Both the position numbers and the translations under genes were made by a program. From Nitrosospira sp. Nsp2 (GTDB taxonomy: Bacteria > Pseudomonadota > Gammaproteobacteria > Burkholderiales > Nitrosomonadaceae), in the NCBI RefSeq assembly GCF_003050965.1, contig NZ_QAOU01000002.1, forward strand, positions 620,001 to 684,000: 64,000 nt of DNA, written 5' to 3'. How positions within the stretch are numbered: position 1 is the first letter of the stretch; each line of letters starts with the position of its first letter. This document shows positions 55,804 to 64,000 of the stretch, in pieces. Below the pieces are notes generated by a model. That model did no database searches, was not told the origin of the DNA, and saw only the letters and a list, made by a program, of their open reading frames with translations.

Positions 55804-57177
55804 TTACAAACCGGACGGATAGGTTTCATCAATTTCGCCCGCTCTTTCATGGACGAAAGACGGAAGCGGCTGCACAGCTTCCGTTCTATCGATATGAATC
55901 ATGAAGTCAAATTGCCGTGGCAGGGAGGAATAGAAGTAGTGGCTGACGCGCTCGGTCTCGGGGCGGTAGATGACCCCTATCGCCCGCTGCAGCCTTTCGT
56001 CGCTTAACAGCCCAACAGCTTCACCCGGGGCCCGAAGGTCCAAAAAGAAACGTTTTTTTTCGAGTTGGGAGAAAACGTCTTCGTAACTGTCCGGCAATGG
56101 ATCCCGGATCTTCTTGGTTTCCGCCGGCCCGTCCCAATCCGTTGCTGCTGTCACCTCGCCACGGCTGGTGGAAAATCCGACATGAAGCGCCTCGGCCCCA
56201 TACTTTTCTCTGATCAGTTGCCCGATATTGAACTCGCCGCGTCGCCCCATATCGGTCGCCTCAGCATTGCCGATATGGGAATTATGCGCCCAGACAATCA
56301 CCCGGGAGGGCCGTCCCAGCCGGGTTTCCAGATAATTCGAAAGTTTCTCCAGCGTTTCAAACATATGGTTATCACGCAGGTTCCATGTGTTGGGGCGTCC
56401 CCTGAACATGGCGCGGTAGTATTCCTCGGCATTTTTTACCAGCTCGGCATTCTGCTGCGCTGAAAAATACTCGTTTCCGGCAAAAGCGCCATCCCTTTCA
56501 GCATAGAGTCGACCCTTGCGTTGCAACTGTACGAGCTGGGTGATCACTTCCCGTTCGCATGAATCCCATCTGCCGGATGCGATTGCATATCCGTAAGCCT
56601 GGGGATTCGCAATGAACTGGCCAAAACAGCCATAACGCGCACGGGCCGCCGCGGCCTCCTGGGGATCGATTCTTTCGAGGTAGGCCAGGACCGCGCTCAT
56701 CGACGTTGTCATGCTGTACAAATCAAGGCCATAAAACCCTACAGGTTCCGCGGCAGATTCCATTCGCTCTTCAAATTTTTTCGTTTGCTGGTTGTAACTC
56801 CGCAGCCACGTAACGAAGGCCAGTACTTCGGTATTGCGCCACATCCACACAGGAAAGCGTACAAAATTCGACAGAGCCGCGTCAGCCTCTGCATCATCCG
56901 AGCTGCCGAATACGTAACGGTTAACCCGGTACGCGTCCGGCCAGTCGGCCTCGACCGCGACTGCGTCGAACCCCTCTTCAACGATGAGGGACTGGGTAAT
57001 TTCAGCGCGGATCCGATAAAACTCCGCCGTGCCATGCGTCGCTTCGCCGAGCAAAACGAATTTTTTATTTTTTGCGGCGTTGACCAACGCAAGGAAATCA
57101 TTGCCTGCGCCTTGAAGAGGCTGCGCAGCCCGTTCCAGCACGTCAATCAGTTTTTGACGTTCATTGAGACTTCGCAT
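55804..57177 (-). CDS. Erythromycin esterase family protein
   Basis: A 457-residue EreA-like hydrolase. Motifs: LLGEATHGTAEFYRIRAEIT with the catalytic His, AVEADWPDAYRVNRYV, RFPVWMWRNTEVL, and VIVWAHNSHIGNAEATDMG with further active-site His. Most members occur next to an alpha/beta hydrolase or phosphoribosyltransferase and are not resistance enzymes. The ATG at 57177 has GGAGCGG upstream and starts 25 bp after the hydrolase gene stops. The substrate is unknown. Confidence 0.9.
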   Translation of the reverse strand: MRSLNERQKLIDVLERAAQPLQGAGNDFLALVNAAKNKKFVLLGEATHGTAEFYRIRAEITQSLIVEEGFDAVAVEADWPDAYRVNRYVFGSSDDAEADAALSNFVRFPVWMWRNTEVLAFVTWLRSYNQQTKKFEERMESAAEPVGFYGLDLYSMTTSMSAVLAYLERIDPQEAAAARARYGCFGQFIANPQAYGYAIASGRWDSCEREVITQLVQLQRKGRLYAERDGAFAGNEYFSAQQNAELVKNAEEYYRAMFRGRPNTWNLRDNHMFETLEKLSNYLETRLGRPSRVIVWAHNSHIGNAEATDMGRRGEFNIGQLIREKYGAEALHVGFSTSRGEVTAATDWDGPAETKKIRDPLPDSYEDVFSQLEKKRFFLDLRAPGEAVGLLSDERLQRAIGVIYRPETERVSHYFYSSLPRQFDFMIHIDRTEAVQPLPSFVHERAGEIDETYPSGL

Positions 57178-57202
57178 ATCGTTAACCGCTCCGGTATTCG
57201 CC

Positions 57203-57883
57203 TTATATCGGCGACGAGTAAACCTGGAACCACTCGGCGGCCAGAAGGGCGGCTGCCGCAAGTGTGCCCGGCTCTTCGAAGAGATGCGTGGCGTTCGGCA
57301 CGCTTTCCAACCTCGCTTCGGTATTCAGTTGTGCCAGCGCCGATTTATTCAGTTCGAGCACTTCAAGATCGTTTTCCCCTACAATAAGAAGGACAGGGGC
57401 TATAACTTGAGATAAATAGCTTCCGGCCAAGTCCGGGCGCCCACCTCGCGAAACCACAGCCATGACATTCTCGGGCCGCCGTGCTGCCGCGATCAGCGCG
57501 GCGGCGGCTCCGGTACTGGCCCCGAACCAGCCAATTCTGAAATCTTTGGTTTGCGGCTCACGTTGCAACCATGTCGCAATATCGATCAACCGGTCTGCCA
57601 GCATTGGAATGTCAAAGCGCAAATGCCGTGTTCGCTCATCGATAATTTCCTCCTCTTCTGTCAGCAGATCAGCAAGCAACGTGGCAAACTTGTACCCGTT
57701 GAGCGTTTTTGCGACATATCGGTTTCGGCTGCTGTGACGACTGCTCCCGCTGCCATGTGCGAACGCAACAATTGCTACGGCGCCCTCAGGAATGGTCAAG
57801 TCTGCATTCAATACTACGCCCGCGGCAGGGATTTGCACCGCCCGGGTTTCTGGAAAAAGTTCGCTGGTGTGATTGGTTCGCAT
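57203..57883 (-). CDS. Alpha/beta hydrolase, dienelactone-hydrolase-like
   Basis: A 226-residue protein. The oxyanion region AHGSGSSRHSSRNRYVA is typical of the DLH-like group that accompanies erythromycin-esterase genes. The nucleophile elbow is GWFGASTGAAAAL. The catalytic Asp (VGENDLEVL) and His (PNATHLFEEP) are both in place. It is likely cotranscribed with the esterase-family gene downstream. The substrate is unknown. Confidence 0.9.
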   Translation of the reverse strand: MRTNHTSELFPETRAVQIPAAGVVLNADLTIPEGAVAIVAFAHGSGSSRHSSRNRYVAKTLNGYKFATLLADLLTEEEEIIDERTRHLRFDIPMLADRLIDIATWLQREPQTKDFRIGWFGASTGAAAALIAAARRPENVMAVVSRGGRPDLAGSYLSQVIAPVLLIVGENDLEVLELNKSALAQLNTEARLESVPNATHLFEEPGTLAAAALLAAEWFQVYSSPI

Positions 57884-58237
57884 ATCGTCCCTCGGAATCG
57901 CATTTCAGTTTTAGGTCATAACAATCGGTTGTAAGCGATAGCGCTGCGTTGAAGTTGCGGCATCCCTGGCCGGCAGGTCGCGGGAAGGCGCTCGTTGCTC
58001 CGCAATGACCCTTCCTTCCATCACCTCGCAAAACCGTGCCTCGTGCAGTTGCATTTAGTCACCAGTCTCGCAGAAATTCCATGTGCTTCCGTTCGCTTCC
58101 GAACATTTCCCGCTTCCACTACATTTATTAAAAGAGGGGGCAGGAGCGGCAATAACTTAAGTCAATTCCTGATGAGCTAAAATGATATCTACGGGAAATG
58201 TTCCAAGCGCCCCGAAGGGAGAGGAGAAAAAATACCG
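57884..58237. other. Divergent intergenic region with no supported gene
   Basis: This region holds promoters of the hydrolase operon and of the LodA-like pseudogene. The pseudogene keeps a clean GGAG before its ATG. No RNA gene or repeat was seen. Confidence 0.45.
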
Positions 58238-59607
58238 ATGAAAACAATCTATCGGATCTATCCGTCAATAGGAATTGCCCGGATAGGAAACAGCGAGGCA
58301 AGTTATTTTGTCGGTCCTGAATCTCCCGGGGTTGTCCCGGAAAAACCTCACCGCGACGATTCATCCCCAGGCAAAATTAAGCCGCAAGCAGCCCGATTTC
58401 GAGTCTATCAATTCACACGCAATGAGTTTGGTGAAGAAACGCTTGAGCGGGAGGTGACTCCAGATGAGAAAACACATATCAAGTGGAGCGTGCACCTCGT
58501 CAATCGCAAAGCGGCCGCGGGTCAGTTTCCTCAGGGAGGCCCGTCGGCGCCACCGCGAAACGACGGCTAGGACCGGGCCGGGTTGGTCATCGACGCGGGC
58601 GTGCAAACCCGGTCGGGAAAGAACAAACCACCTCTCACGCTCAGCGGAGATATCAATTTTATTCTGAATGGAAATGTTGAAGGGAGTGAAAGGGTCGTAC
58701 TCGGCCGTATGCTCACCGACAAGAAGGGGCGCCTGATTGTGGTCGGGGGTCCCGGGAAATCGGCTTCCCCAATTGGTAGCGGCCTTAATAATTTTGCCAA
58801 CAATGACGGCTGGTACGACGGTGTCTCCGATGGTCCCATAAATGCTGTGGTAGAGCTAACGGGTAACGAGCCAATCCTCGCGGAAGGTAGCGCCTGGGTG
58901 GTGATCGGCCCTCCGTCGTATGCGCCCGGCATTGAGAACGTGACCACATGGTATGACCAGGCGCTGAGTGTAAACGCGCGGACTTTTTCCCCGCATCTCA
59001 TGAAAAAAGTACCCGAACTCCGCCCCTCCAGCATTTGGCCAAAATAATATGCCATACGTGTATAGTGGGCTTGATCCGGACAATCCGCTACAAGGCGAGT
59101 TTGCGGCGCTGACAAGCTACCAGTATGCAATGATGGAAAAATGGTTACAGGGCGATTTTTATGCCGTCTGGGTAACAGAACCCACACCCGTTCCTTTGCA
59201 CGAGCTCTCGCTCGATCAACAACCGGACGCACTGACCCGAGCAACTCTGGAAGGCTGTATCGGTGCACCGTTCTTCCCGGGGATTGAGGTTACTTACGTG
59301 ATCGCGCAGGTGGCGACCTATGAATCTCCATTCCGTATCAAACATACCCTTCCGCCAGGCTTTCTAACTGAGCGCATGGCGCTTCCCTGGCAAGCCGATT
59401 TCCGCATGCGGCCAGTTATAGTGGCCGGCGCAGCGGCCGGTAGATGCGATTACTGCAGCCGGGATTCAGCCCTTCTCCCGCGGCATTCGTGACGGTGACG
59501 ACGGGTATAACGATATGGTGAGATGGTGGATAGAGCTGGGCTTTGTCGTAAAAAAGGGAGATAAATTCATTGAGGATGAGCGCAACCCGATTCGGGGCGT
59601 ATCCTGA
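58238..59607 (+). pseudogene. Decayed LodA/GoxA-like quinoprotein amine oxidase
   Basis: The opening YRIYPSIGIARIGNSEASYFVGPESPG and later LVIDAGVQT, LTSYQYAMMEKWLQGDF, LTERMALPWQADF and WPAQRPVDA are LodA-family landmarks (cysteine-tryptophylquinone oxidases that release hydrogen peroxide). It is broken by an in-frame TAG at 58568, a +1 shift at about 59044-59049 and a shift near 59400 (after WQADF). A further TAG at 59419 lies exactly where the family has WWPAQRP, consistent with TGG to TAG. The final frame ends DMVRWWIELGFVVKKGDKF...RGVS. At 456 codons it is also well short of the family's usual size, so an internal part is missing. No LodB flavoprotein gene is adjacent. Confidence 0.88.
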
Positions 59608-59779
59608 TTGAATGAAGACGTTGTTGCCAGCGGGCCTGGAGGACGAGAACGATTGCGAGGCTCTGGACAAGCGTAAAGCCTGAGCCATGATTCAAGATCG
59701 AACACCGGGGACGGCATAATCGAGATGATTCCGGCAAGCGTAACCGTCGGGCTACCTCGGAAGGCATCGACGCTTGAAG

Positions 59780-61141
59780 TTAACCCTGCGCCTGCTTGAA
59801 AACGGAAGGGTCGAGCTGGTATCTCTGGAGCAGCTTATAAAATTCTGTACGATTGCGTTTGGCGAGCCGCGCGGCCTGCGTGACATTGCCCCCCGTAATC
59901 TTCAGCACGCGTACCAGGTAATCCCTTTCAAAGCTCTTGCGTGCGTCTTCGAAGGACACGAGGTGCTCTTCTTCATGGTGCATTGCGTCATACACCAATA
60001 CAGGCGAAATAAGAGGAGCCGTACTCAAGGCAACGCATCGTTCGACCACGTTCATGAGTTGTCTCACGTTTCCGGGCCAGGAGGCGCTTACCAACATTTC
60101 CATCGCCTCGGGAGCGAATCCGTTAATATTTTTATTGTACTTTTCTGAAAACGTGCTGAGAAAATAATTCGTGAGCAAGGGGATGTCCTCGCGCCTCTGT
60201 GACAATGCAGGAATTGTCAACGCAACCACATCCAACCTGTAATACAGGTCTTCGCGAAAGGTGGTGGCCGCAATTTCCGCCTTAAGGTCCCGGTGCGTGG
60301 CAGAAATAATGCGCACATCCACCGTCATCGCTTGAGTGGATCCAACTGGGCGAACCTGCCTTTCCTGTAGGACTCGCAACAACTTGACCTGGAGCAAAAG
60401 CGGCATATCCCCGATTTCGTCGAGAAATACTGTCCCCCCCTCGGCTAGCTGGAACAACCCCTTGTGATCTCGGACCGCGCCTGTAAATGCGCCTTTGACA
60501 TGACCGAAAAGTTCCGATTCAAGTAATTGTTCCGGAATGGCTGCACAATTGATAGCGACAAACGGATGATGGCAGCGTTTGGACGCATCATGGATCGCAT
60601 GAGCAAATAATTCCTTGCCGACGCCGCTTTCGCCATAGATCAGTACACTTGCATCGCCTTCCGCAACCAGCCCCGCTTTGGTCAGCAGATCCTCCATCAC
60701 CGCGCTTTGGGTGATGATATTTTTCCTCCACGATGCCTGCGGAGCTTCTTTTTGCTGGTTGCCTCCCGGGACAAGCCGCAGGGCTTGGCTAATGTTGGCT
60801 AACAGCGTCTTGCTGTCAAAAGGTTTAGCCAGATACCCAAACACCCCCCGCTGCACCGCTGCCACGGCATCTGGAATCGTCCCGTGCGCTGTTAATATGA
60901 TCACCGGCAACGTGGGTAACGTACGATGGATGTGGTCAAATAACTGCATGCCATCCATGCCGCTCATCTGCATATCGCTGATGACCAGTTGTGGCCGCGC
61001 TACGTCCAGATAGTTGAGCGCTGCCTCCGCGCTTTGCACAGCCTCTGTTTTATATCCGGCAGCGTTTAGCCGAATCACGAGTAATTCAAGCAGATCTGTA
61101 TCGTCATCAACAATAAGGATTTTTGGCTTCGTATCAGGCAT
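59780..61141 (-). CDS. glrR: Sigma-54-dependent response regulator, GlrR/QseF type
   Basis: A 453-residue activator. The receiver (residues 1-120) has phospho-Asp56 in VISDMQMSGMDG. The AAA+ domain has Walker A GESGVGKE (170-177), the sigma-54 loop GAFTGA (217-222), Walker B GGTVFLDEIGD and the Arg finger region FREDLYYRLDVV. The C-terminal Fis-type helix-turn-helix is GGNVTQAARLAKRNRTEFYKL. It closes the glrK-qseG-glrR set, 15 bp after qseG. E. coli GlrR drives glmY and rpoE in envelope stress. Targets here are unknown. Confidence 0.93.
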   Translation of the reverse strand: MPDTKPKILIVDDDTDLLELLVIRLNAAGYKTEAVQSAEAALNYLDVARPQLVISDMQMSGMDGMQLFDHIHRTLPTLPVIILTAHGTIPDAVAAVQRGVFGYLAKPFDSKTLLANISQALRLVPGGNQQKEAPQASWRKNIITQSAVMEDLLTKAGLVAEGDASVLIYGESGVGKELFAHAIHDASKRCHHPFVAINCAAIPEQLLESELFGHVKGAFTGAVRDHKGLFQLAEGGTVFLDEIGDMPLLLQVKLLRVLQERQVRPVGSTQAMTVDVRIISATHRDLKAEIAATTFREDLYYRLDVVALTIPALSQRREDIPLLTNYFLSTFSEKYNKNINGFAPEAMEMLVSASWPGNVRQLMNVVERCVALSTAPLISPVLVYDAMHHEEEHLVSFEDARKSFERDYLVRVLKITGGNVTQAARLAKRNRTEFYKLLQRYQLDPSVFKQAQG

Positions 61142-61156
61142 CTTGCAAGCGCTTTT

Positions 61157-61723
61157 TCAAGGTTCTCTAAGAATAAGGTTTTTTTCCATGCTTTTTATGG
61201 CATCGATTTGACTTTGCAGGGTTTCTACGCGTTTCTGCTCGTCTTTAAGTTTTTGCGACAACTCTTCCATTCCGTGGTTTACACGCTGTTGTTCCCCCAG
61301 CAGGCTCGCCAACAGGTTTCGGAAGCTTTGCAAACTCGTAGTGGTCTTCGTATCCCGCGGCCACTCATTGAGAAGATTGATAGCCGAATGTAAGTCGCGA
61401 AAGGAGCTGTTCGGCAAGATAAGAAGCAATACCAGTCTGGCGCGGTTCACATCGCTTTTATTTTGCGCAAAATTCTGCTTCACTTTTTCGTATACACGGC
61501 CGAGATCCGCGGGAGACTGCTTACGCAGGGATTCGTAATACTGCATCATATCATCCATCTGCCCGGTCACAGCAGTCTCAGCCGATGCCTGCGCCGGGGC
61601 CACCGTGGCTTGATTTTCCGGCGTTGCCGAATTTTCCCGCGTTGCCGAACAGGCGGTCAACAGCGACCCTGTCATATAGATCGCCGTGCAAAGTAGGATG
61701 AATTTCCCGTTAAGCCTACTCAT
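61157..61723 (-). CDS. qseG: QseG/YfhG-like outer-membrane lipoprotein
   Basis: A 188-residue lipoprotein with lipobox LLTAC (Cys25), an Ala/Thr-rich linker, then a helical domain. It ends in a coiled coil (QQRVNHGMEELSQKLKDEQKRVETLQSQI). Overall similarity to QseG is weak, but the position between glrK and glrR and the same architecture support the call. In E. coli QseG activates the kinase QseE. The ATG at 61723 overlaps the kinase stop by 8 bp. Confidence 0.75.
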   Translation of the reverse strand: MSRLNGKFILLCTAIYMTGSLLTACSATRENSATPENQATVAPAQASAETAVTGQMDDMMQYYESLRKQSPADLGRVYEKVKQNFAQNKSDVNRARLVLLLILPNSSFRDLHSAINLLNEWPRDTKTTTSLQSFRNLLASLLGEQQRVNHGMEELSQKLKDEQKRVETLQSQIDAIKSMEKNLILREP

Positions 61724-63224
61724 GAATTTCATCCGGATCACGAATCGGCAAGGTAAAACGAAAGTGTGCGCCGACAGCGACTCGCGCCACAAGCTCGATA
61801 TTGCCCCCATGCGCAAGGGCATACTCACGCGCGATGGATAGCCCCAGCCCAGTGCCCCTCACGTGGCTGTCAAGCACGCGCCGCCCCTGATAAAAAGGCT
61901 CGAATATTTTCTCGCGGTCGGCTTCATCCACGCCCGCGCCCGCATCCACAATGTCCAACTGAGCCAGCTCGGCTGTTTTACTTGTCCAAATACGAATGCA
62001 GCCACCCGGCGGCGAAAATTTCACCGCGTTCGATAACAGATTGTCCAAGATAATTTTTATTTTCTGTTCGTCGCAGTCGATCACGACCTCCGGGACAGAC
62101 AGCTCCATTCTCAAGCCCTTGCTCATGATGATAAGGTTCTGGTCTTGTAGCACCGCATCCAGAATTTTAGTCAGATTCGCTTTCTGTTTCACCAGCGCGG
62201 CCTTCTCGGCCTGGAGGGCGCTGTAGTTCAGCAAGTCTTCGATACGACGCTGAAGTTGAACACTATTGCTATGGAGTATACGCGCGATGCGCTGCTGTTC
62301 TTCGGTCAAATCCCCGACCACCCCTTCCGCAAGCAGATCGGCGCCTTCACGCATGGCGGTAAGCGGCGTCTTGAGTTCGTGGGAAACATGTTGCAGAAAT
62401 CGGGTCTTCTGCTCTTCGAGCTTTAGCAGTCGCCGCCGCATCCAGTCCAAACGCTCGCCGAAATACACCAGATCCTGCGGTCCATCCACGCGGATGACTT
62501 TTGAGAGTTCACCCTGGCCCATATTGCGTATCGCCTCATCAATCTGCCGGATAGGCCGCGCTATCCGCACCGAGAAAGCAAATGCCAGCAAAATTGCAAA
62601 TGGAATAAGCGCCAGAAGCTGCCACCCAACGGTGAATCGGGCGTACCCCGCCATGTCCTGCATTTCGTCGACCTCCCGTTCAATCAATGCATAACCAACC
62701 GTAGCAAAGGTTCGCGCGGAATCTCGCAGAAGCACAAAGCTATCGATAAGATCGCGCAATTGTTCAGGCGACTGTTTTAAAGCGGAGACTTTCTGGAAAA
62801 TAGAAGCTTCAGATGATTGCAGTTGTGTCAACAATTGCTCCTGCTCAGCATGCAAGGAGAGCTCCAATAGACTCGCTGCGGTGGTTTCGAACTTGTTATG
62901 CGCGCGAAAATAGCCTTCCAGCAGGGATGTATCGTGCAGGATGTGCGTTTGCCGCACAGCCCGTTCCATTGTGGCGATTTCGTCCGCCAGCGCCCGGCTG
63001 CTGTGTGCAATTTGTGCGGCTTGGTAAACCGCTTTGCGGCTGTGGTCGGCAAGCCGGTCAATGGAAAGCGCGTTGTTGACGAGAGCGATGATGAGCGGCA
63101 GACCTACAAGCGCAAAGCCTAGCAGGATCAATTTAAGGAAAGATTGCGGATGACGCCGCATGCGCAACATCGACCCTGCGCCAGACGCGGACTCCTGCCT
63201 TGCGGCCTCTGCGCGAGCGGTCAT
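61716..63224 (-). CDS. glrK: Sensor histidine kinase, GlrK/QseE type
   Basis: A 502-residue kinase. TM1 is at about residues 30-50, a helical periplasmic sensor at 51-200, TM2 at about 201-220, then HAMP (IARPIRQIDEAIRNMGQGEL). The phospho-acceptor His282 is in VSHELKTPLTAMREG. The ATPase core has DNLLSNAVKFSP, DAGAGVDEAD and GTGLGLSIA. It is first in the operon with qseG and glrR and likely senses envelope state. The upstream 188 bp contains its promoter but no clear sigma-54 site was found. Confidence 0.93.
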   Translation of the reverse strand: MTARAEAARQESASGAGSMLRMRRHPQSFLKLILLGFALVGLPLIIALVNNALSIDRLADHSRKAVYQAAQIAHSSRALADEIATMERAVRQTHILHDTSLLEGYFRAHNKFETTAASLLELSLHAEQEQLLTQLQSSEASIFQKVSALKQSPEQLRDLIDSFVLLRDSARTFATVGYALIEREVDEMQDMAGYARFTVGWQLLALIPFAILLAFAFSVRIARPIRQIDEAIRNMGQGELSKVIRVDGPQDLVYFGERLDWMRRRLLKLEEQKTRFLQHVSHELKTPLTAMREGADLLAEGVVGDLTEEQQRIARILHSNSVQLQRRIEDLLNYSALQAEKAALVKQKANLTKILDAVLQDQNLIIMSKGLRMELSVPEVVIDCDEQKIKIILDNLLSNAVKFSPPGGCIRIWTSKTAELAQLDIVDAGAGVDEADREKIFEPFYQGRRVLDSHVRGTGLGLSIAREYALAHGGNIELVARVAVGAHFRFTLPIRDPDEIHE

Positions 63225-63412
63225 TTAGCTCCTTTGATGCCCCTCCAGCATGAGACGAAGTCTACTAGCCGGGGGTTCACGCTTATGAAATTCATGCTTT
63301 AGCGGTTAGAAAACGGATGAGTTGCAAAATTGGTCGAAATCGCGCTGAAGGCCGGAAACTTTTGCCCACTTCTTTCAATCCGCTGTTCGATCGCATATCC
63401 GTTCCGGTTATC

Positions 63413-63796
63413 TTAATTTTTGCTGCCAGCAGGCGCAACGTAGGGTTTGCAATAGTGCTTGGACGGAAACTCCTTGCTTCGGCGGGAATTCATAACCACA
63501 TCCCCGCCATTTCGGACACACTCCATTATCGATTTATCAAGGCTTGCATAATGCGCATCCGGCTCCGTCCTAGCCGATACCGCCGGTACTTTTTCTTTGA
63601 TTTTGACGCATGTGTCCGGCTCGCCCGGGACCGGCGGTGCATCTTTCGTCGGTGGCAACGGACACAATTTGCATGGATTCCCAGGGCACAGGCAGCCGTT
63701 GCACTCCGCTTTCGCTACCCCCGTCAACGTCGAGAGCAGGATCGCTAGAGTAAGCTGGCCGAATAGCAACAGCGCTCTGCTACACATCGTGTTCAT
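63413..63796 (-). CDS. Small secreted Cys-rich protein
   Basis: A 127-residue protein I do not recognise. The signal peptide (about residues 1-30, ...GVAKA) is followed by the compact cluster ECNGCLCPGNPCKLCPLPP, with five Cys in 15 residues. A polar region and a C-terminal part with three further Cys or Lys-rich segments (CVRNGG, HYCKPYV) follow. The cluster could bind metal or form disulphides. The ATG at 63796 has GGAG five bases upstream. It lies upstream of glrK on the same strand, separated by 188 bp. Confidence 0.65.
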   Translation of the reverse strand: MNTMCSRALLLFGQLTLAILLSTLTGVAKAECNGCLCPGNPCKLCPLPPTKDAPPVPGEPDTCVKIKEKVPAVSARTEPDAHYASLDKSIMECVRNGGDVVMNSRRSKEFPSKHYCKPYVAPAGSKN

Positions 63797-64000
63797 TCAT
63801 ACTCCTCGCTAATCTTCCAGTGTTCGCATTTTAGCAATATGGACACCCTTCAGAGTTTTATTATGCTTGCTCCTTTACGGAAGATGTGGGCCGCAGCGAG
63901 ATACGCGAGCGGACGCGGCCACGCATCGCTTCACGCGTTCCTCGGCACAAAGGCTCCAGCGAGCGTTATGAATCTTGCTCGGCTAACTCGTTAAAGCAAC
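63797..64000. other. Right edge, no gene supported
   Basis: The last 204 bp contain the likely promoter of the Cys-rich protein gene. No coding region or tRNA was recognised before the window ends. Confidence 0.4.

Noticed and set aside
55804-57177. Macrolide resistance gene
   Set aside because: EreA-like fold only; context with an alpha/beta hydrolase is that of the broad non-resistance family.

Overview
The window looks like chromosomal DNA of a betaproteobacterium of the Nitrosomonadaceae, most likely Nitrosospira or a close relative. The basis is indirect: PEP-CTERM/exosortase substrates, a small metal-binding (SmbP-like) protein of the type described from Nitrosomonas, a DUF1840 protein, an N-type ATPase operon and a guaB-guaA pair behind an rnfH gene. 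No rRNA, tRNA, insertion sequence, prophage or CRISPR array was found. GC content, judged by eye, is mid-50s percent, with visibly AT-richer stretches around 37.2-42.5 kb.

Layout. 0-3.6 kb: housekeeping end of rnfH, then guaB and guaA (GMP synthesis). 3.7-6.7 kb: minus-strand stress and envelope genes (CBS pair, tiny DUF5670-like membrane protein, CsbD, double-BON lipoprotein) and an orphan, strongly altered sulfate-binding-protein homologue. 6.9-9.0 kb: hybrid histidine kinase. 9.3-11.9 kb: PEP-CTERM locus with three 17-bp direct repeats, a PEP-CTERM pseudogene broken by two opposite frameshifts, DUF1840, and a GDSL lipase with a PEP-CTERM tail. 12.0-23.7 kb: DUF883, then a 2,895-residue cyclic beta-1,2-glucan synthase flanked by two Crp/Fnr-like paralogues, one broken and one intact. 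24-30 kb: AsmA, small stress protein, short-chain dehydrogenase, then an apparent SRPBCC / short LOV photoreceptor / methyltransferase operon and an SmbP-like protein. 30.3-34.0 kb: LigD and Ku (bacterial end joining). 34.2-40.3 kb: small membrane protein, ABC exporter, HxlR regulator, gshA and a GST-like protein. 40.6-48.6 kb: minus-strand operon atpD-C-Q-R-B-E-F-A of an N-type (alternate F1Fo) ATPase, whose expected last gene, atpG (gamma), is absent. The next gene, overlapping atpA by 4 bp, is an RgpF-like glycan protein, followed by an FkbM methyltransferase. 48.9-51.6 kb: a second ATP-dependent ligase with its ligase-associated MBL exonuclease. 51.6-57.9 kb: YbhB, two Hsp20 proteins, CBS pair, DUF2934, a secreted Kazal-domain protein, an erythromycin-esterase-family protein and an alpha/beta hydrolase. 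58.2-59.6 kb: decayed LodA-like quinoprotein oxidase gene. 59.8-63.8 kb: GlrK-QseG-GlrR signalling operon and a small Cys-rich secreted protein.

Themes. Much of the window is stress and damage management: two end-joining ligase sets, small heat-shock proteins, CsbD/BON/CBS/DUF883 proteins, glutathione synthesis, a blue-light sensor, periplasmic glucan and envelope-stress signalling. Three genes are clearly decayed (PEP-CTERM protein, Crp paralogue, LodA). The observations I would check first are the gamma-less N-ATPase operon joined to glycan genes, the rewired sulfate-binding protein and the LOV operon.
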